From Talinum fruticosum (taxonomy: Eukaryota > Streptophyta > Magnoliopsida > Caryophyllales > Talinaceae): a DNA stretch of 64,000 bases. A model generated the notes under the pieces. The model saw only the letters and a list, made by a program, of their open reading frames with translations, was not told the DNA's origin and did not search any database. Both the position numbers and the translations under genes were made by a program. Location: contig JAITYX010000066.1 of assembly GCA_021018815.1 (NCBI GenBank), forward strand, positions 3,012,001 through 3,076,000, in the 5' to 3' direction. Below, piece by piece: positions 12,090 to 23,257 of the stretch (the stretch's first letter is position 1; every line of letters begins with the position of its first letter).

Positions 12090-12636
12090 TATTATACACT
12101 ATCATAAAACTAAACATGATTTTTTAATGTTTATAGGGTGTAGAGGACAATGAATATGAAGAAAATTTCGAGACCACCCTTGAATTTGCTTTAGTGACCT
12201 ATGACATAATAGGAGCTGTAGTTCCCATGACCCTAGTTGTCTTTAACAATGAGGTTTCACAAGGAAAAATATGGAGTGTATCCGCATCGTGGATCAATCC
12301 ACAAAGAAAGGGAAGAGGAGTAAATCGTTAATTGGAGAAAAATGTGATAAACAATGACAAAACTAGTGATAATTCCCTATTTGTCATCACCTTTTTCTAC
12401 AATGAACCCTTTACCCCTCTTCCCTTTCTTCGTGGACCAACCTACGTTGTAGATAGACTCCATGTTTTGCCTTGTGAACCCGACCTCATTATTAAAGACA
12501 ACAATGGTCGTGAAAACTATAATTCATGCTATGTCTTGGGTCGTTAAACCAAATTCAAGGGTAGCCTTGACATTTTTTCATATTCATTGTCTTACATAAA
12601 CTTCAAAAAATCACGTACTCTAGTTTATGATCATGT
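12090..12636. repeat. Large imperfect inverted duplication (hairpin)
   Basis: The sequence from about 12090 to 12362 is repeated in inverted orientation at about 12383-12636, leaving a loop of about 20 bp. Matching pieces in order include GACAATGAATATGAA with its complement near 12580, CCCTTGAATTTG near 12179 with its complement near 12555, GTTGTCTTTAA near 12236, and AAGAAAGGGAAGAGG near 12304 with its complement near 12418. Identity is estimated by eye at 70-85%. One arm also matches E3 at about 50400-50560. Open frames here are a by-product of the duplication. Confidence 0.75.
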
Positions 12637-12837
12637 ATAACACAACAAATTTGCAACCAAAAAGGAACCCAAAAATTTTAATAATTGGACAAATGTGTCC
12701 ATCCCAGCATCACCTCATCAAAATAATTAAATTTGGAGACAAATTTACCTTTATGACAAGTTTTTGGGGATTGCCGTATATATCCAATAATCTTTTCAAT
12801 TATGTACAATTTATAATAAATTTTCTTCCATTTCATA

Positions 12838-13080
12838 CCTAAACCCTAACCCATAAATCTTTCTTTTTTCCCAAACCCTAAACCACAAATATTTCCACTT
12901 TTCTAAACCCTAAACCACAAATATTTCCATTTCCCCAAACCCTTAACCATAAATTTTTTCATTTACGTAAACCCTAAATCATATGTTATAACTCTTTTGA
13001 TTTACCTATACTATAAACCCTATATCATAACTCTTTTGATTTACATATAAACCGTAAACCCTAATTGTCATTCCATTTTC
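12838..13080 (+). repeat. Degenerate telomere-like repeats
   Basis: AAACCCTAAACC-type units recur about every 35-45 bp, separated by AT-rich spacers such as CACAAATATTTCCA. The plant telomere unit is CCCTAAA, but the spacing and the presence of a similar block inside E3 near 50730-51010 indicate a transposon-internal repeat, not a true telomere remnant. Confidence 0.6.
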
Positions 13081-13698
13081 CTAAATTATTAAATCCTAAA
13101 CCTCTAAACCCATTTGTTAAAATCTCAAACATTTCAAGAATTTCTAACTTCACAAACTAAATAAATATTACCCACATTCTCAACATTAAACATTCAATAT
13201 TTTAAAAATATCAAACATTACCCATTGCCACATTCACAACATTCAACTAAGTAACACAAATACATTCAACATTTAACCAACCTATTTTGCAAATAACTTA
13301 AAGCAAAAAGTAAGAGAGGGAGAGAGAATCAAATCGAAAGAACGACAACAACGGCGAGAGTAAGCGAGAGGCAATAGGAAGCAACAACCACAACAACGGC
13401 GAGAGCGTGACAGGTGAAAGATCGACGACGGCGAGGAGAGCAACACCGGTGACGACGGTGACGAGAGCGAGACCAGAAATGAGAGCGAGCAAATCTATAT
13501 AGTGAGACGAGAGCAACCGAAGAGGGAGAGTAAGAGCAGAGTAGAGAGCGAGATAGTGAAACTAGGGTGGGCGGCATGTAGTTCACGTTTTAGTTTTTCT
13601 CTACATGCTTTTTCCTACGATTCAATTAAACAACCATAATAATAAAGGCCTATTACTACGATTCTTTCATTGAACCGTAGTAAAAGGTGGGCATCATG

Positions 13699-13739
13699 AC
13701 CTATTACTACGATTCCTTGAATGAACCGTAGTAATAGGT
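13699..13739. repeat. Subterminal hairpin of E4
   Basis: Arms ACCTATTACTACGATTC and GAACCGTAGTAATAGGT pair at 16 of 17 positions around a 7-bp loop. CACTA transposons carry such short subterminal motifs as transposase-accessory binding sites; that role here is inferred. Confidence 0.75.
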
Positions 13740-13850
13740 GTATTAAAAGGTCGCTTATTTACAAAAATGCCACTTGTCTCACTTTATAGCATGATTTTTG
13801 TTTTAAATGTCTTTAAAACCTCATAATAAAAAGTCATATATGTTGTAGTA

Positions 13851-14334
13851 CTTACGTAATAAATTTGGCCAAAATAGAATTAAGACAACTAACTCTAGTT
13901 CGAGTTCATGAAGTAAGCCGGTTTAAAGGTGTAGTTATAAATGTGAAATTATTTAGGCAAACTTAAGTTTAAAGGTGAAGTTATAAATGTGAAATTATTC
14001 GAGGCAAACTTAAGTTTAAAGGTGAAGTTATAAATGTGAAATTATTCGAGCAAACTTAATATCCGAGTCATACTTAGTTGGTCGGTTTCTAGGAATTGAG
14101 TGGCTCGGTCAATCTTACTTAGTATGATTGGGTCAATTTCTACTTTCGAAGTAGAATTGATTCCTTAGACTTTTAAGAGAAACGCTTCTAAGTTCAAAGT
14201 CTCGGTTCATTCATCAACTTATGGCTTCATCTTGTGAATTTCTTTCAACATGCATCTTGATTAGTCTTAACTTTAGATGAATGACTTTAACACAAAATCG
14301 AGTTAGGGCCAATTTAGCATACCTCCTTTTGAAT
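13851..14334 (-). repeat. 3' LTR remnant of element A
   Basis: The sequence parallels the right part of the C element LTR at about 42918-43308 through motifs such as CTACTTTCGAAGTAGAATT and ACTTTTAAGAGAAA. The outer part is lost at the E4 junction. The inner end near 14334 is a worn copy of the LTR start. Confidence 0.7.
13921..14057 (+). repeat. 46-47-bp tandem repeat, three copies, inside the LTR
   Basis: GTTTAAAGGTG begins copies at 13921, 13967 and 14014; each continues with AGTTATAAATGTGAAATTAT. The homologous C element LTR has a single copy near 42970, so the expansion is specific to this copy. Confidence 0.85.
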
Positions 14335-17300
14335 ATAACCGTTCAAAAATGAACACTCCATATCCATTTTATATAACTTAATGTTCGTGCTAGATACAAA
14401 TGCTAAAATAATTCCGATTGCTTCAATCCTAACAACGAGTGCAAAGGTTTCCCCACGATCTATTCTTACCTCTTGATTATACCCTTAGGCTACAAGTCTA
14501 ACATTGTTTCTAACTATGAACCCTTCCTCATCTAGTTTGTTCTTAAATACCCATTTGGTTTCTATTACTGAGTGGTCGGAAGGTCGATTGGTCAAGGTCC
14601 TAACTTGCTTTACGAAGACTCAAACTACGGATCTAGATCATTCCGAGTACTACATAAAAACTTAGGTACAAACCTCATCCCTACTAAGTTTTGATTACAA
14701 GTCATTCGAGTGTTATAGAAACTCCTATATAAGTTTTCATTCGTTTTTTACTTGACTCGGAAAATACATTTTTGTTTATCTTCTTACATTGATGTTTCGA
14801 GTCACTCGGACATCACTCAAATTTATCACATATTCAAATAATCTCTCTAACACTTTTTATTTGAGTTACATTGCATATTTCAAAGCAAAGTGAATTACGA
14901 GTGTTAATTCATCTTTCTAAGTCGATATGTATGTTTGAGAATTATTTATCTAGATCAAGCCCTTATACTCGATGTTTTAACACCTATAACTTGATCTCTC
15001 TTAGGACTCGACTCTAATGGAACTTGAGTATAATGAATATTAGACTCGGAAAATTCCACGCTTACGGACCTAAGATAATTATGTACTTAATTGTCTTAAT
15101 TAAATTATTATCTGTGCCTAATCTTGGACCAAAGTATTTTATACTTTGAGAACCAAAGCGGTTTACTTTTGTAGGTTATGTAAACAAGGCTGTCTCATTT
15201 TTGAATTACAAAAGTAACCGGCTTCAAGTCGTCAATCACCAACAGACAAGGCTTATCTACTTCGAATAAGGCTCAAACGTCGTATTATGATTGTCTGTTT
15301 CCAAAGCTGGAAAACTTCAACGTTAAGCTCAACGGTGGTTTCCACCTTACTTTTCGAGACATCACCGGTGACTTTTGAGTGACTCGGAAGAACCATTACA
15401 ACGGTCAAGAAGGACTTACGTTCGGAAATCGATCACAATGGCTAATTTGCTTGGTCATCAATAAATAGAAGCTACTTCACAAGACTTGAAGATTGCTTGG
15501 AACTATTGTTGAAATACATTACTTAAGCAAAATTCATCGTTTTCATATTCAACCTTCTACTTACAACTCCCGACTTGTAATTCATACTTTTTGACTTGTA
15601 AAGTCTTGTAATCACTCACATACTTTTCTTACTTTACGAGTAAGGTTCCTGGACTGAGTCGTAAGGGTTAACTCAGCTCGGTTGTCCCTAACTATAAAGG
15701 TTAACTCTATTAGGAAGTACTAGATCAAATAAGGGAACTTCGAGTCTAGGAAAACTCTGTAAGGAATTGTCTAAGGGAGCAATTCTAGTTGAGTCGATCC
15801 ATTGTATTTTGAGGATTCAAAATAGTAGATTTGACTTAGTGCTTGGACTAGCACTGTCCATGGTTTTCTACCCCAGGAGGGTTTCCACGTATCTCTAAGT
15901 TTACACTTTTACGAGTCCAATCTAGACTCGATTATCTTGTTCATTCCTTTCAAGCTTAAAACTTCTAAGTTTGTTAAAATTTCCTCATCACCCTATTCAC
16001 CTCCCCTCTAGGGTGACTAAGACTTTCCAAGAGCAAACCTTCGGTTTCTTTCAAATTGTGAAAGCTCTTCTTATGTGGCCTCTGCCTAGTCGGGTTCAAG
16101 TAGGGCTACTATTACATTTTTATGTTTAATTGTGAGAGCTGAAATGCATATAGATTATGCAGAGAAGATCGAGTTCTTACCCCTAAGTTGATTTCAAAAA
16201 TGATATTTTCAGGTGGATGACTAGAAGCATACTTAAAAGTTTTACCGACCTCTGGTTTACCAAGTTAGAGGGTTGAGCACTTGTTTCTTTAGATCTCTAA
16301 GCTAGTTGTGTCTCATCTTCTTCTTGTGCTTTAGTTATTTGAGCTAGTTCTTGAACTAGTTCGGTTTGAGTTAGCTTAGTTTTTTATTACTCTCAGCTCG
16401 GCTTCAAATAAGTCATCATCATTTCTATTTAGCTTAAAATCTAAGAAGGTTGATTCACTTAACCTGTCATTATCAACTTCATCATAATGTGGATACTTTC
16501 TTCCACTTGGTTAGTCATTTTGTTTAAAATGCGATAAGCTTTGCTATGTCAAGAATAACCTAGAAAATACCTTCATCGAATCTAGCATCAAACATAGTCA
16601 AATGATTCTTACTATTATTATGCACAAAACAGTTACACCCGAAAGGCTTGAAGTATGAAATGTTGGGCTTCTTTCCCTTGTATAGCTCATAGGGTATTTT
16701 CTTCGAACGGGTCGAATAAGGCATCTGTTGAGAGTGTAGTTTGTTGTGTTCATTGCCTTAGCCCAAAAATAATGAGTAATATCATTTCAATCATCATTGT
16801 CCTTACTATTTCTTCAAGAGTTTTGTTCTTTCTCCCCATCACTCTATTCTAATGAGGCATTCTAGGTGCAAAAAGTTGCGGGAGATACCGTTTTTATCCC
16901 GAAGTCCGTAAGTTACGAATAATTGAACTCCCTTCTATTGTCGGTTCTTATCCTTTTAATTTGTGTCTCGGACTTTACTTGAATTTGCCTACAAACCTTG
17001 GTGAACTCTTTAAAGACTTCATTCTTATTTTTTAGAAAACAAACCCAGGTAAATCGTGAGAAATCATCAACTATGACAAGCACATATGATTTGCCTCATA
17101 GGCATTTAACGATGATTTCACCACATAATTCCATATGAATCAATTCTAGCACTTTCGAGGTGGAAACAATTTTAAGTGGCTTAAATGAAGATCTAATTTT
17201 CCCTATTGTACACACATCATAAATTTTATCTTTCTTAAAATTGCATTTAGGGAGTCCTCGGACTAATCCTTATGAAGCAAGTTTCTTAATGGTATGCATA

Positions 17301-17745
17301 CTAATATGACCTAACCTATGATGTCATGCCCATGATTCATCATTAATAGAAGCTTTTAAACATGATAAATTCTTAATAGAATTAGAGAGAGGAATGATAT
17401 AAGTGTTACTTGACTACGGACCGAGAGAGCTTTGTCTCGTTTAAAGTAGCATCATTAATGAAGCAATTGGTCTAAGTGAACCTTAGCTCTTGTCCTTTAT
17501 CACACGGTTGGGAGATACTCAAAAGATTGTACTTGAGCCCCTTGACAAGGTAGATTGGACTAACTAAGTTGTCATCATGACCAACTCTTCCAATACTTAC
17601 AATCTTACCTGTGTTGTTATCTCTATAAGTGACCTTTCCTTCTTTCATCTTCTTTAACTTAGAGAAGAGTCTTGAATCTCCGAACATGTGTCTTGAGCAA
17701 CCACTTGTCTAGATACTAGTGATCTTTCTTCTTTATTTGAGGTGC
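14335..17745 (-). pseudogene. Element A pol: RT start, integrase, protease (decayed)
   Basis: Minus-strand pol in two blocks, 16044-17745 and 14335-14612, split by solo LTR S1. From the gene's 5' end: the protease at about 17470-17740, where the usual DSG active-site triplet reads TSG after a stop; GAG-pre-integrase at about 17290-17400; integrase core with VIVDDFSRF near 17060-17090 and TDNRREF near 16910; the integrase C-terminal SYFKPFGC segment near 16640; then the N-terminal part of RT, without the catalytic YVDD. Only 17472-17687 is open for any length. It is dead. Confidence 0.75.
14613..16043 (+). mobile_element. Solo Sirevirus LTR S1, opposite orientation, inside A
   Basis: A single plus-strand LTR of the local family runs from CGAAGACTC near 14613 to GAGCAAACCTTC near 16043. 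It contains the family landmarks TAATCTTGGACCAAAGTATTT (near 15120) and CCCTATTCACC followed by TAGGGTGACT near the end. The RT coding sequence of A resumes directly after it. No gag or primer site follows, so it is a solo LTR left by recombination. The 5-bp flanks (GCTTT-like and GGTTT-like) match only partly. Confidence 0.7.
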
Positions 17746-17799
17746 CTACAAAACACAAACACACTAACCCTTCTCACTTCCTCTTACAAACTCAGTAAC

Positions 17800-19585
17800 T
17801 AACCTTACTAAGGTCATTTTTTTAGGAAGAGCACTTTTGTGAACCCGATTTGAATAATTTTAGGCTTGGTGTGATTCGACCCTTCTTTGTAAGAAATTGA
17901 GTCTCATTTTTTATAAAAAACCTTTTTTTGTAAAAAGATTGAGGAGACTTCTTTTAATAAATAGTTTTGGGCTTAGTCCGTTTCTTCTTTTAATAAAAGT
18001 TCAGCTTTTCTAAAATGAACTTTTCAAGAATCATTTTTAAAAGACTCTTGTAAGAGTTATCGTCCTTTTATGAGTTATAACCAAGTCCCTCTTTTTGAAA
18101 AGAAACAAAATGAGAACCTAGAAGTAGAAAAAGGTTTTTCTTACCTTGAGTGAGTTTCAAAGCAAGATCTTAAGACTCTGTGAGCTTACGTTTTATTTAC
18201 TCATTTTATGTTACGAAGCACTTTGACTCGAGTCTTATTATCTTGAGAACTAGTCTCAAGTACCTTCATGTTGAGTCTCGGTTTTTCCAAATCGGTTTTA
18301 AAACTTTATTCTCATACTTTAGAGACTCTAGTTTTTCTTTAAACAGAGAAGAATCGGAATTGAACTTTTCCTCTAAAGTGAAAATATATCTTGCTAAATC
18401 TTACATAGAGAATTGAAGGAAATAATTTATTACCTCGTGAAGGTCGGTTTCCTCAATGTCGGATGCTTCAACTTCTTACTCGGATCCACCTTACGAGTCC
18501 ATTAAGGCCATGAGACACTTTGATTCGTCTTCGGTGTCATCATCATCATGTGACTCATCATCACTCTAGGTTGCCATCATTGCTTTCTTTTTCTTTCAAT
18601 CTTTTCTTCTCTTTCAAAAATCCTTGATAATGTGTTCCTTGCTGCCATATTCAAAGCAACTGAAGTTTTTAGTTAAAGAAGAATTTGAAGGGGATGAGAA
18701 TTTACCTTTCTTCTCCTTTTTGAAGATCCATGTTTGGCATTCGTTTGTCACTTCTTATACTTCATCATTCTTTTGAAGCCTCCGACCAGAAGTGTAGTGG
18801 GATCTTTTTCAGATTTTGAGGAGCTCGGACTGGCACCTGCTTCTTTAGAGGCTTTAAGAACAATGTTTCTCTTAGTGCTGACCTCATATTCATCCTCCTC
18901 AAGATGTAACTCATGGGTGAGAAGCTTCCCAATGAGCTCATCTAGTTTTAGCTTGGTAAGGTCTTGAGCCTCCTCGATTGTTGTCATCTTTGGGCTCTAT
19001 CTTTTCTTTGGAACACTTCTCGAGGATCATTCGACAATTTCTTTGTTTGACATCTTTTTCCCAAGTGATTTGAGATTGTTAAAAATCACAGTGAAGCAAA
19101 TATATATCTAAGTTATGTTCTCGTCGGCCTCCATCTTGAACATTTCATACTTGTGGACATACTGACTTATCTTCACTTACCTCACTTGACTAGTGCCTTC
19201 ATAAGTATTGACAAGAATGTGCACACCTTCTTAGCGAGTATCACGGCTGACACTCTATTGTATTACGAGGCATCTATAGCACACATTAGGATGTTCATGG
19301 CTTTGAAGTTCTTTACTGTCCTTTTCGTTTTCTTTTGTTGTGAATTCTAATATCACCTTAGCCACGGTCCGATTGCCAACGTGCTTGATGGGAACATAAT
19401 TTATGTTGGAGATGACTTCATAGACCTCTTCATCATAGTCTTCGATGAAACACACCATAATCTTCTTCTAGTGGGCAAAGTTGGATCCTTTGAACTTGGG
19501 TGGCTTGGTGAATAACCTTCCTTCATCTAACTCTATATAGTTAAGAGCCATCTAATCTTTATACCGTTAATGGTTAAATCCTTTT
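17800..19585 (-). pseudogene. Element A gag (decayed)
   Basis: On the minus strand from about 19560 the sequence encodes a UBN2-type Sirevirus gag, the capsid protein of the retrotransposon particle. Pieces include CFIEDYDEEVYEVI (near 19440), the EEAQDLTKLKLDELIGKL helix (near 18975-18920), and a zinc knuckle at about 18640-18685 that reads CFEYG...HIIKDF, so two of its metal-binding Cys are lost. Acidic and Lys-rich tails follow. Stops interrupt all parts. Confidence 0.75.
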
Positions 19586-19591
19586 TAAAAA

Positions 19592-19609
19592 GGTTAGGCT
19601 CGATACCAA
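19592..19609 (-). other. Primer binding site of element A
   Basis: On the minus strand this reads TTGGTATCGAGCCTAACC, one base inside the 5' LTR. Copia elements commonly prime from initiator tRNA-Met using TGGTATCAGAGC-like sites. Confidence 0.75.
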
Positions 19610-19610
19610 T

Positions 19611-21043
19611 TAAAGTCCTAGATTTAAGAGTCCGAGTCACCCTAGAGGGGCTGAATAGGGTGAGAATTAAATTCGCGGAATTTGGAAAACTTTTGCTTAA
19701 GTACGAAGTTAGAAAATTATACAAAGTCTAGATTGGACTCAAAAAGAAATACGCAGGCGATTTTACATGGAAGCGTGCTGCGGCGAAAGCCACGGTTGGT
19801 GTCAATCTAGACACCAACTCAAATCCACTATTTTGAATCCATAAAATACAAGGACTGAATTACAAAATTGTTCCCTTAGATAATTCCAATACTGATTTTC
19901 CTAGGCACACAAGCTACCTTATACTGTCCTAGTACTTCGTAACTAAGATAACTCTTATAGCTAGCCACAACTAAGTTGAGCTAACCCTTATAGCTCGGTC
20001 AAGGGTAATACTGAAGAAAAGCGTATAAGGAATTGAAAGTGATTATAAGACTTTCTTGTTCAACTCATAAAGTTGAAAAACTAAATACAAGAGTTTAATG
20101 CTAAAAATATAAGTATGAAAGTTGAGAATGTTGTTCCAGCAATCCTGTAAGTCTTGTAGTGAGGCTTCTATTTATAAGTAGCAGAGTAAAGAGTCATTGT
20201 TCCTTGGCCTTGGGCTTCGAATTAGCTAGTCGTTACAACGGATAGTCCGAGTCCTCATAATTAGAACGATTGTAGATGTATCCAGTTGAGCATAGGTTCT
20301 AGCCTCAAAAAGCAGTTCTACTTACTTGCTGCACCTGCAAAACCAGGGTAGAAACAACTGTTAGACTCAAAGAATGAAGTTTATTGGAAATGGAAACAAA
20401 CAGCCACGACACGATGTATGCGAGACTTGCCGGAAATAATGCTTTTTTGTTTGTTGTGTATAAACGGTAAGAATTCGATTGCTTTGTTTTTAAAACTAAT
20501 ATGTGATTAGCTTTAATCAACTTGAAAATAGAAAATCTAAATGATACTCATAGTATAAAAATACTTTGGTCCAAGATTAGACAAAGATTGTAATGAAATA
20601 AATTAATTAATGATTAAAAATTATAAATCTAATAAAATGGAATTTTTCAAATCTAATATTCCATATATTCGAATTCCGTTTATGCTTATATTCAAACGAT
20701 AAAATAGTTCACAAAATTATGTAGACATATTTTAGTATTTGCCAAATTAAATTAATTTCAATTAAATGAATGTGGTTATTTAAAAATTAACACAATAAGT
20801 CTGTTTTGAATTGCGAAACTAGCCGAGTTGAAAAGATAAGTGCGTGAAATTATTTAGGCAAGTTTTCTATCTGAGTCGGTCTTAGTAGGTCGGACACCCT
20901 AAATTGAGTTCTCATTCAATTCTTAAAAATGCCTTCGAGTGGGTTAGACGGAAGCAACAACTCATAGAGAATATTTCTAAGTTTTGTACGAATGACTTAA
21001 ATTCAAAATCATAAAGAGAGATAAATTCATACCTGAGTCTTCA
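19611..21043 (-). repeat. 5' LTR of element A
   Basis: On the minus strand the LTR starts with TGAAGACTCAGGTATGA (at 21043) and ends beside the primer site at 19611, where the usual end is worn. It shares the promoter-proximal and terminal blocks of the local family, including the AGGGTGACTCGGACTC-like end. Length is about 1.43 kb. Confidence 0.8.
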
Positions 21044-21500
21044 TTTAATGGTATGTATCCTAATATGGCCTAGTCTACGATGTCAAGTCCAGGAATCATC
21101 ATTAACTAATGCTTTTTAAACAACATAAATTATGAGTTGAATCACTAAGAGAGATGGTGTAAGTGTTACCGACCTTATACCCGAGAGTTTTGTTTCCTTT
21201 TGTAGTAGCATTAGATATGAAACAATTTGTCTAAGTGATTCTTACCTCCTGAGCTTTGTCACACAGGTAGGAGATACTCATAAGATTGTATTTGAGTCCT
21301 TTAACAAGATAAATTGGGCTAACTAAGTTGTCACCATGGCCAACTCTACCAATTCCCATAATCTTTCCTTTTTCATTGTCTCCAAATGTGACTTTGCCTC
21401 CATCCATCTTTTTCAGCTCGAGAAAAGAGTGTTGAGTTAACCTGTCATGTGTCCGGAACATCCACTATTAAGGTACCGAGTGGTTCTTCTTCTTAACTTA
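21044..21500 (-). pseudogene. Element B protease and pre-integrase piece
   Basis: The open stretch 21231-21461 on the minus strand matches the protease region after the active site (FGDNEKGKIMGIGRVGHGDN, then YLVKGLKYNL). The GAG-pre-integrase part follows to 21044, where element A is inserted. The active-site triplet itself is degraded near 21450-21475. Confidence 0.7.
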
Positions 21501-23257
21501 TGGTGCCTACAAAATATAACACACTAACCCTTCTCACTTCCTCTTATAACCCCAATAATTGTCTTTACTAAGGTCGGTGTTGGACAAAGGGAACTCTTTG
21601 GAACCCAAGTTTGGATAATTTTAGGCTTGGTCAAATTTTGACACTTCTTTGGGAACCGAGTCTCCATTTTGTTGAAAACTTTTCTTTTGTTAAAAGTCCG
21701 GGTAGACTTCTTTTGATAAACCTATTTGGGCTTAGTCTCTTTTTTTATTTGATGAATGGGGCCATGCTCACCTTTTCAAAAATGAATTTTTCTGGAATCA
21801 TTTTTAGCATTATAGCCTAGACCTTCCTTTACGAAGGAAACACATGAGAAACGAGTAATAAATTAAGGTTTTCGACCATGAGTAAGTTTTAAAATAAGGT
21901 TACGAGACACTCGTTAGCTTTTTCTATAATAGCTCATTTTTAGTTACGAGGTACTCAGGCTCGGTCTCGCTATCTAGTGAGTTGGTCTCAAGTACCTTTA
22001 AGTTGAGCCTTAATTTTTCTAAATTAGTTTTTAAAACTTTGTTCTCAAATTTAAGAGACTCAAATTTTTCTTCAAATAAAGAAGAATCAAAATTGGACTT
22101 TTCCTTCAAATTATAAATGTACTTAGCTAAATCATGCTTAGAAAACTCGAGGAAATAGTCAACTACCTCTTATAGGGTTTGTTCCCTCATAATCAAATGC
22201 TTTTTGTTCTAACTCATACTCAACTTCCGAGTCTATTATCGACATTAGACACTTGGACTCATCCTCCACATCATCCTCATCATTTGATTCATCTTCACTC
22301 CATGTTGCTACCATGGCTTTCTTCTTCTTAGAGTCCTTCTTCCTCTTTGGGTAGTCTTTCATAATATGTTCCTTACAACCATATTCATAACAGCCCGAGT
22401 TTTCGAGTGAAAGAGGAATTTGAAGAGAAAAGATATTTACCTTTCTTCTCCTTCTTGAAGATCTCGGTTTCTAGGATTCTTTTGCCACTTTTTATGCTTC
22501 ATTATGCACTTTAAGTCTCTAGACTATCTTCGTCCGAGGCCTTTAGAGGAATGTTCTTTACGATGCTTGACCTTAGATTCTTCTTCTTGAAGATGTAACT
22601 TATGGGTCAAAAGTTTCCCAATGAGCTCATCTAGTTTGAGCTTGCTGAGGTCTTGGGCTTCTTCAATAGCCACCACCTTTGGACCCCATTTCTTCTTTAG
22701 AAGACACCTTAGAAGCTTTCTACCAACTTCTTCATTGGACATCTTCTTGCCAAGAGATTTGAGATTGTTTATAATCTCAATAAACCATATGTACATCTAT
22801 GTGATGTTCTCATCGACCTCCATCTTGAATACTCGTATTTACGTAAATACTGATTGATCTTTGTTTGTCTCACTTGGCTTGTTCCTTCATACGTGATCAC
22901 CAATGTGTCCCATACCTCTTTAGCTATGTCACAAGATGAGACTCGGTTGTACTTTAATGCGTCTAAGGCACACATAAGAATGTTCATGGCTTTGAAATTT
23001 TTCTTGTGCCTTTCCTTCTCTTTAAATGAGAATTCTAACTTCAAATTTGCTAAGATTTTGTTGCCAACATTCTTCATGGGAATGTAGTTTCCATCTGTGA
23101 TGACCTCCCATACGTATTCATCAAGATCTTAGAGCTTCTTCCAGTGGGCAAAGTTGGAGCTCTTGAACTTCGGTGGTCTAGTGAATGGCTTTCTTCCATC
23201 AAACTATCCATTATATTGAGCCATAAATCTTTAGACCTTTAGATTGTGAGATTCTTT
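21501..23257 (-). pseudogene. Element B gag (decayed)
   Basis: Minus-strand gag with the same plan as in A: the N-terminal UBN2 part at 22769-23220 (KNFKAMNILMCALDALKYN, then EVWDTLVITYEGTSQV), a central helix region at 22524-22796 (EEAQDLSKLKLDELIGKL), a zinc-knuckle area near 22340-22420 and a coiled, Leu/Glu-rich tail at 21924-22109. It would form the particle capsid. Frames change several times and stops are present. It is better preserved than the gag of A. The chromovirus-like LTR abuts its 5' end. Confidence 0.75.

Larger units (their letters stand above)
12560..13850. mobile_element. CACTA-like element E4, right part
   Basis: From about 12578 to 13560 the sequence follows E3 at about 50470-51560, including ACAAATTTA...CTTTATGACAAG, the AAACCCTAAACC repeats and AACTTAAAGCAAAAA before a GA-rich stretch. 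Subterminal motifs TACTACGATTC and GAACCGTAGTA follow at 13650-13740, and the end TGTTGTAGTA at 13841-13850 is a worn form of the family terminus TGTAGTAGTG. The flanking CTT and downstream sequence match an intact Sirevirus LTR near 42918, so E4 apparently inserted in element A's LTR. No left end was found. Confidence 0.6.
13851..21043 (-). mobile_element. Sirevirus-like Copia element A (interrupted)
   Basis: On the minus strand the order is 5' LTR (19611-21043), primer site, gag, protease, integrase, N-terminal part of RT, then a 3' LTR remnant (13851-14334). RNase H and most of RT are missing between the RT start and the 3' LTR. A solo LTR of the same family in opposite orientation (S1) interrupts the RT. 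On the right, A abuts internal sequence of element B, so A inserted into B. The gag and LTR features fit Sireviruses. Confidence 0.8.

Noticed and set aside
12078..12095. TGGTATTATACAC as a tRNA-Met primer site of the pararetrovirus
   Set aside because: Only the first seven bases match the usual site, and it lies at the start of the inverted duplication.
12098..12102. CACTA sequence as a possible left end of E4
   Set aside because: The following bases do not match the left ends of E1 or E3, and the site is within the inverted duplication.
12332..12547. 71-codon open frame
   Set aside because: It lies in one arm and the loop of the inverted duplication, and starts at TTG; no domain is visible.
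12840..13080. Interstitial telomere array
   Set aside because: The units are spaced and degenerate and recur in another CACTA element.
13298..13586. Two minus-strand Ser/Leu/Val-rich open frames
   Set aside because: They come from the GA-rich stretch of E4 and are not conserved in frame in E3.
13921..14057. CRISPR-like regular repeats
   Set aside because: Units are adjacent without unique spacers, in a plant LTR.
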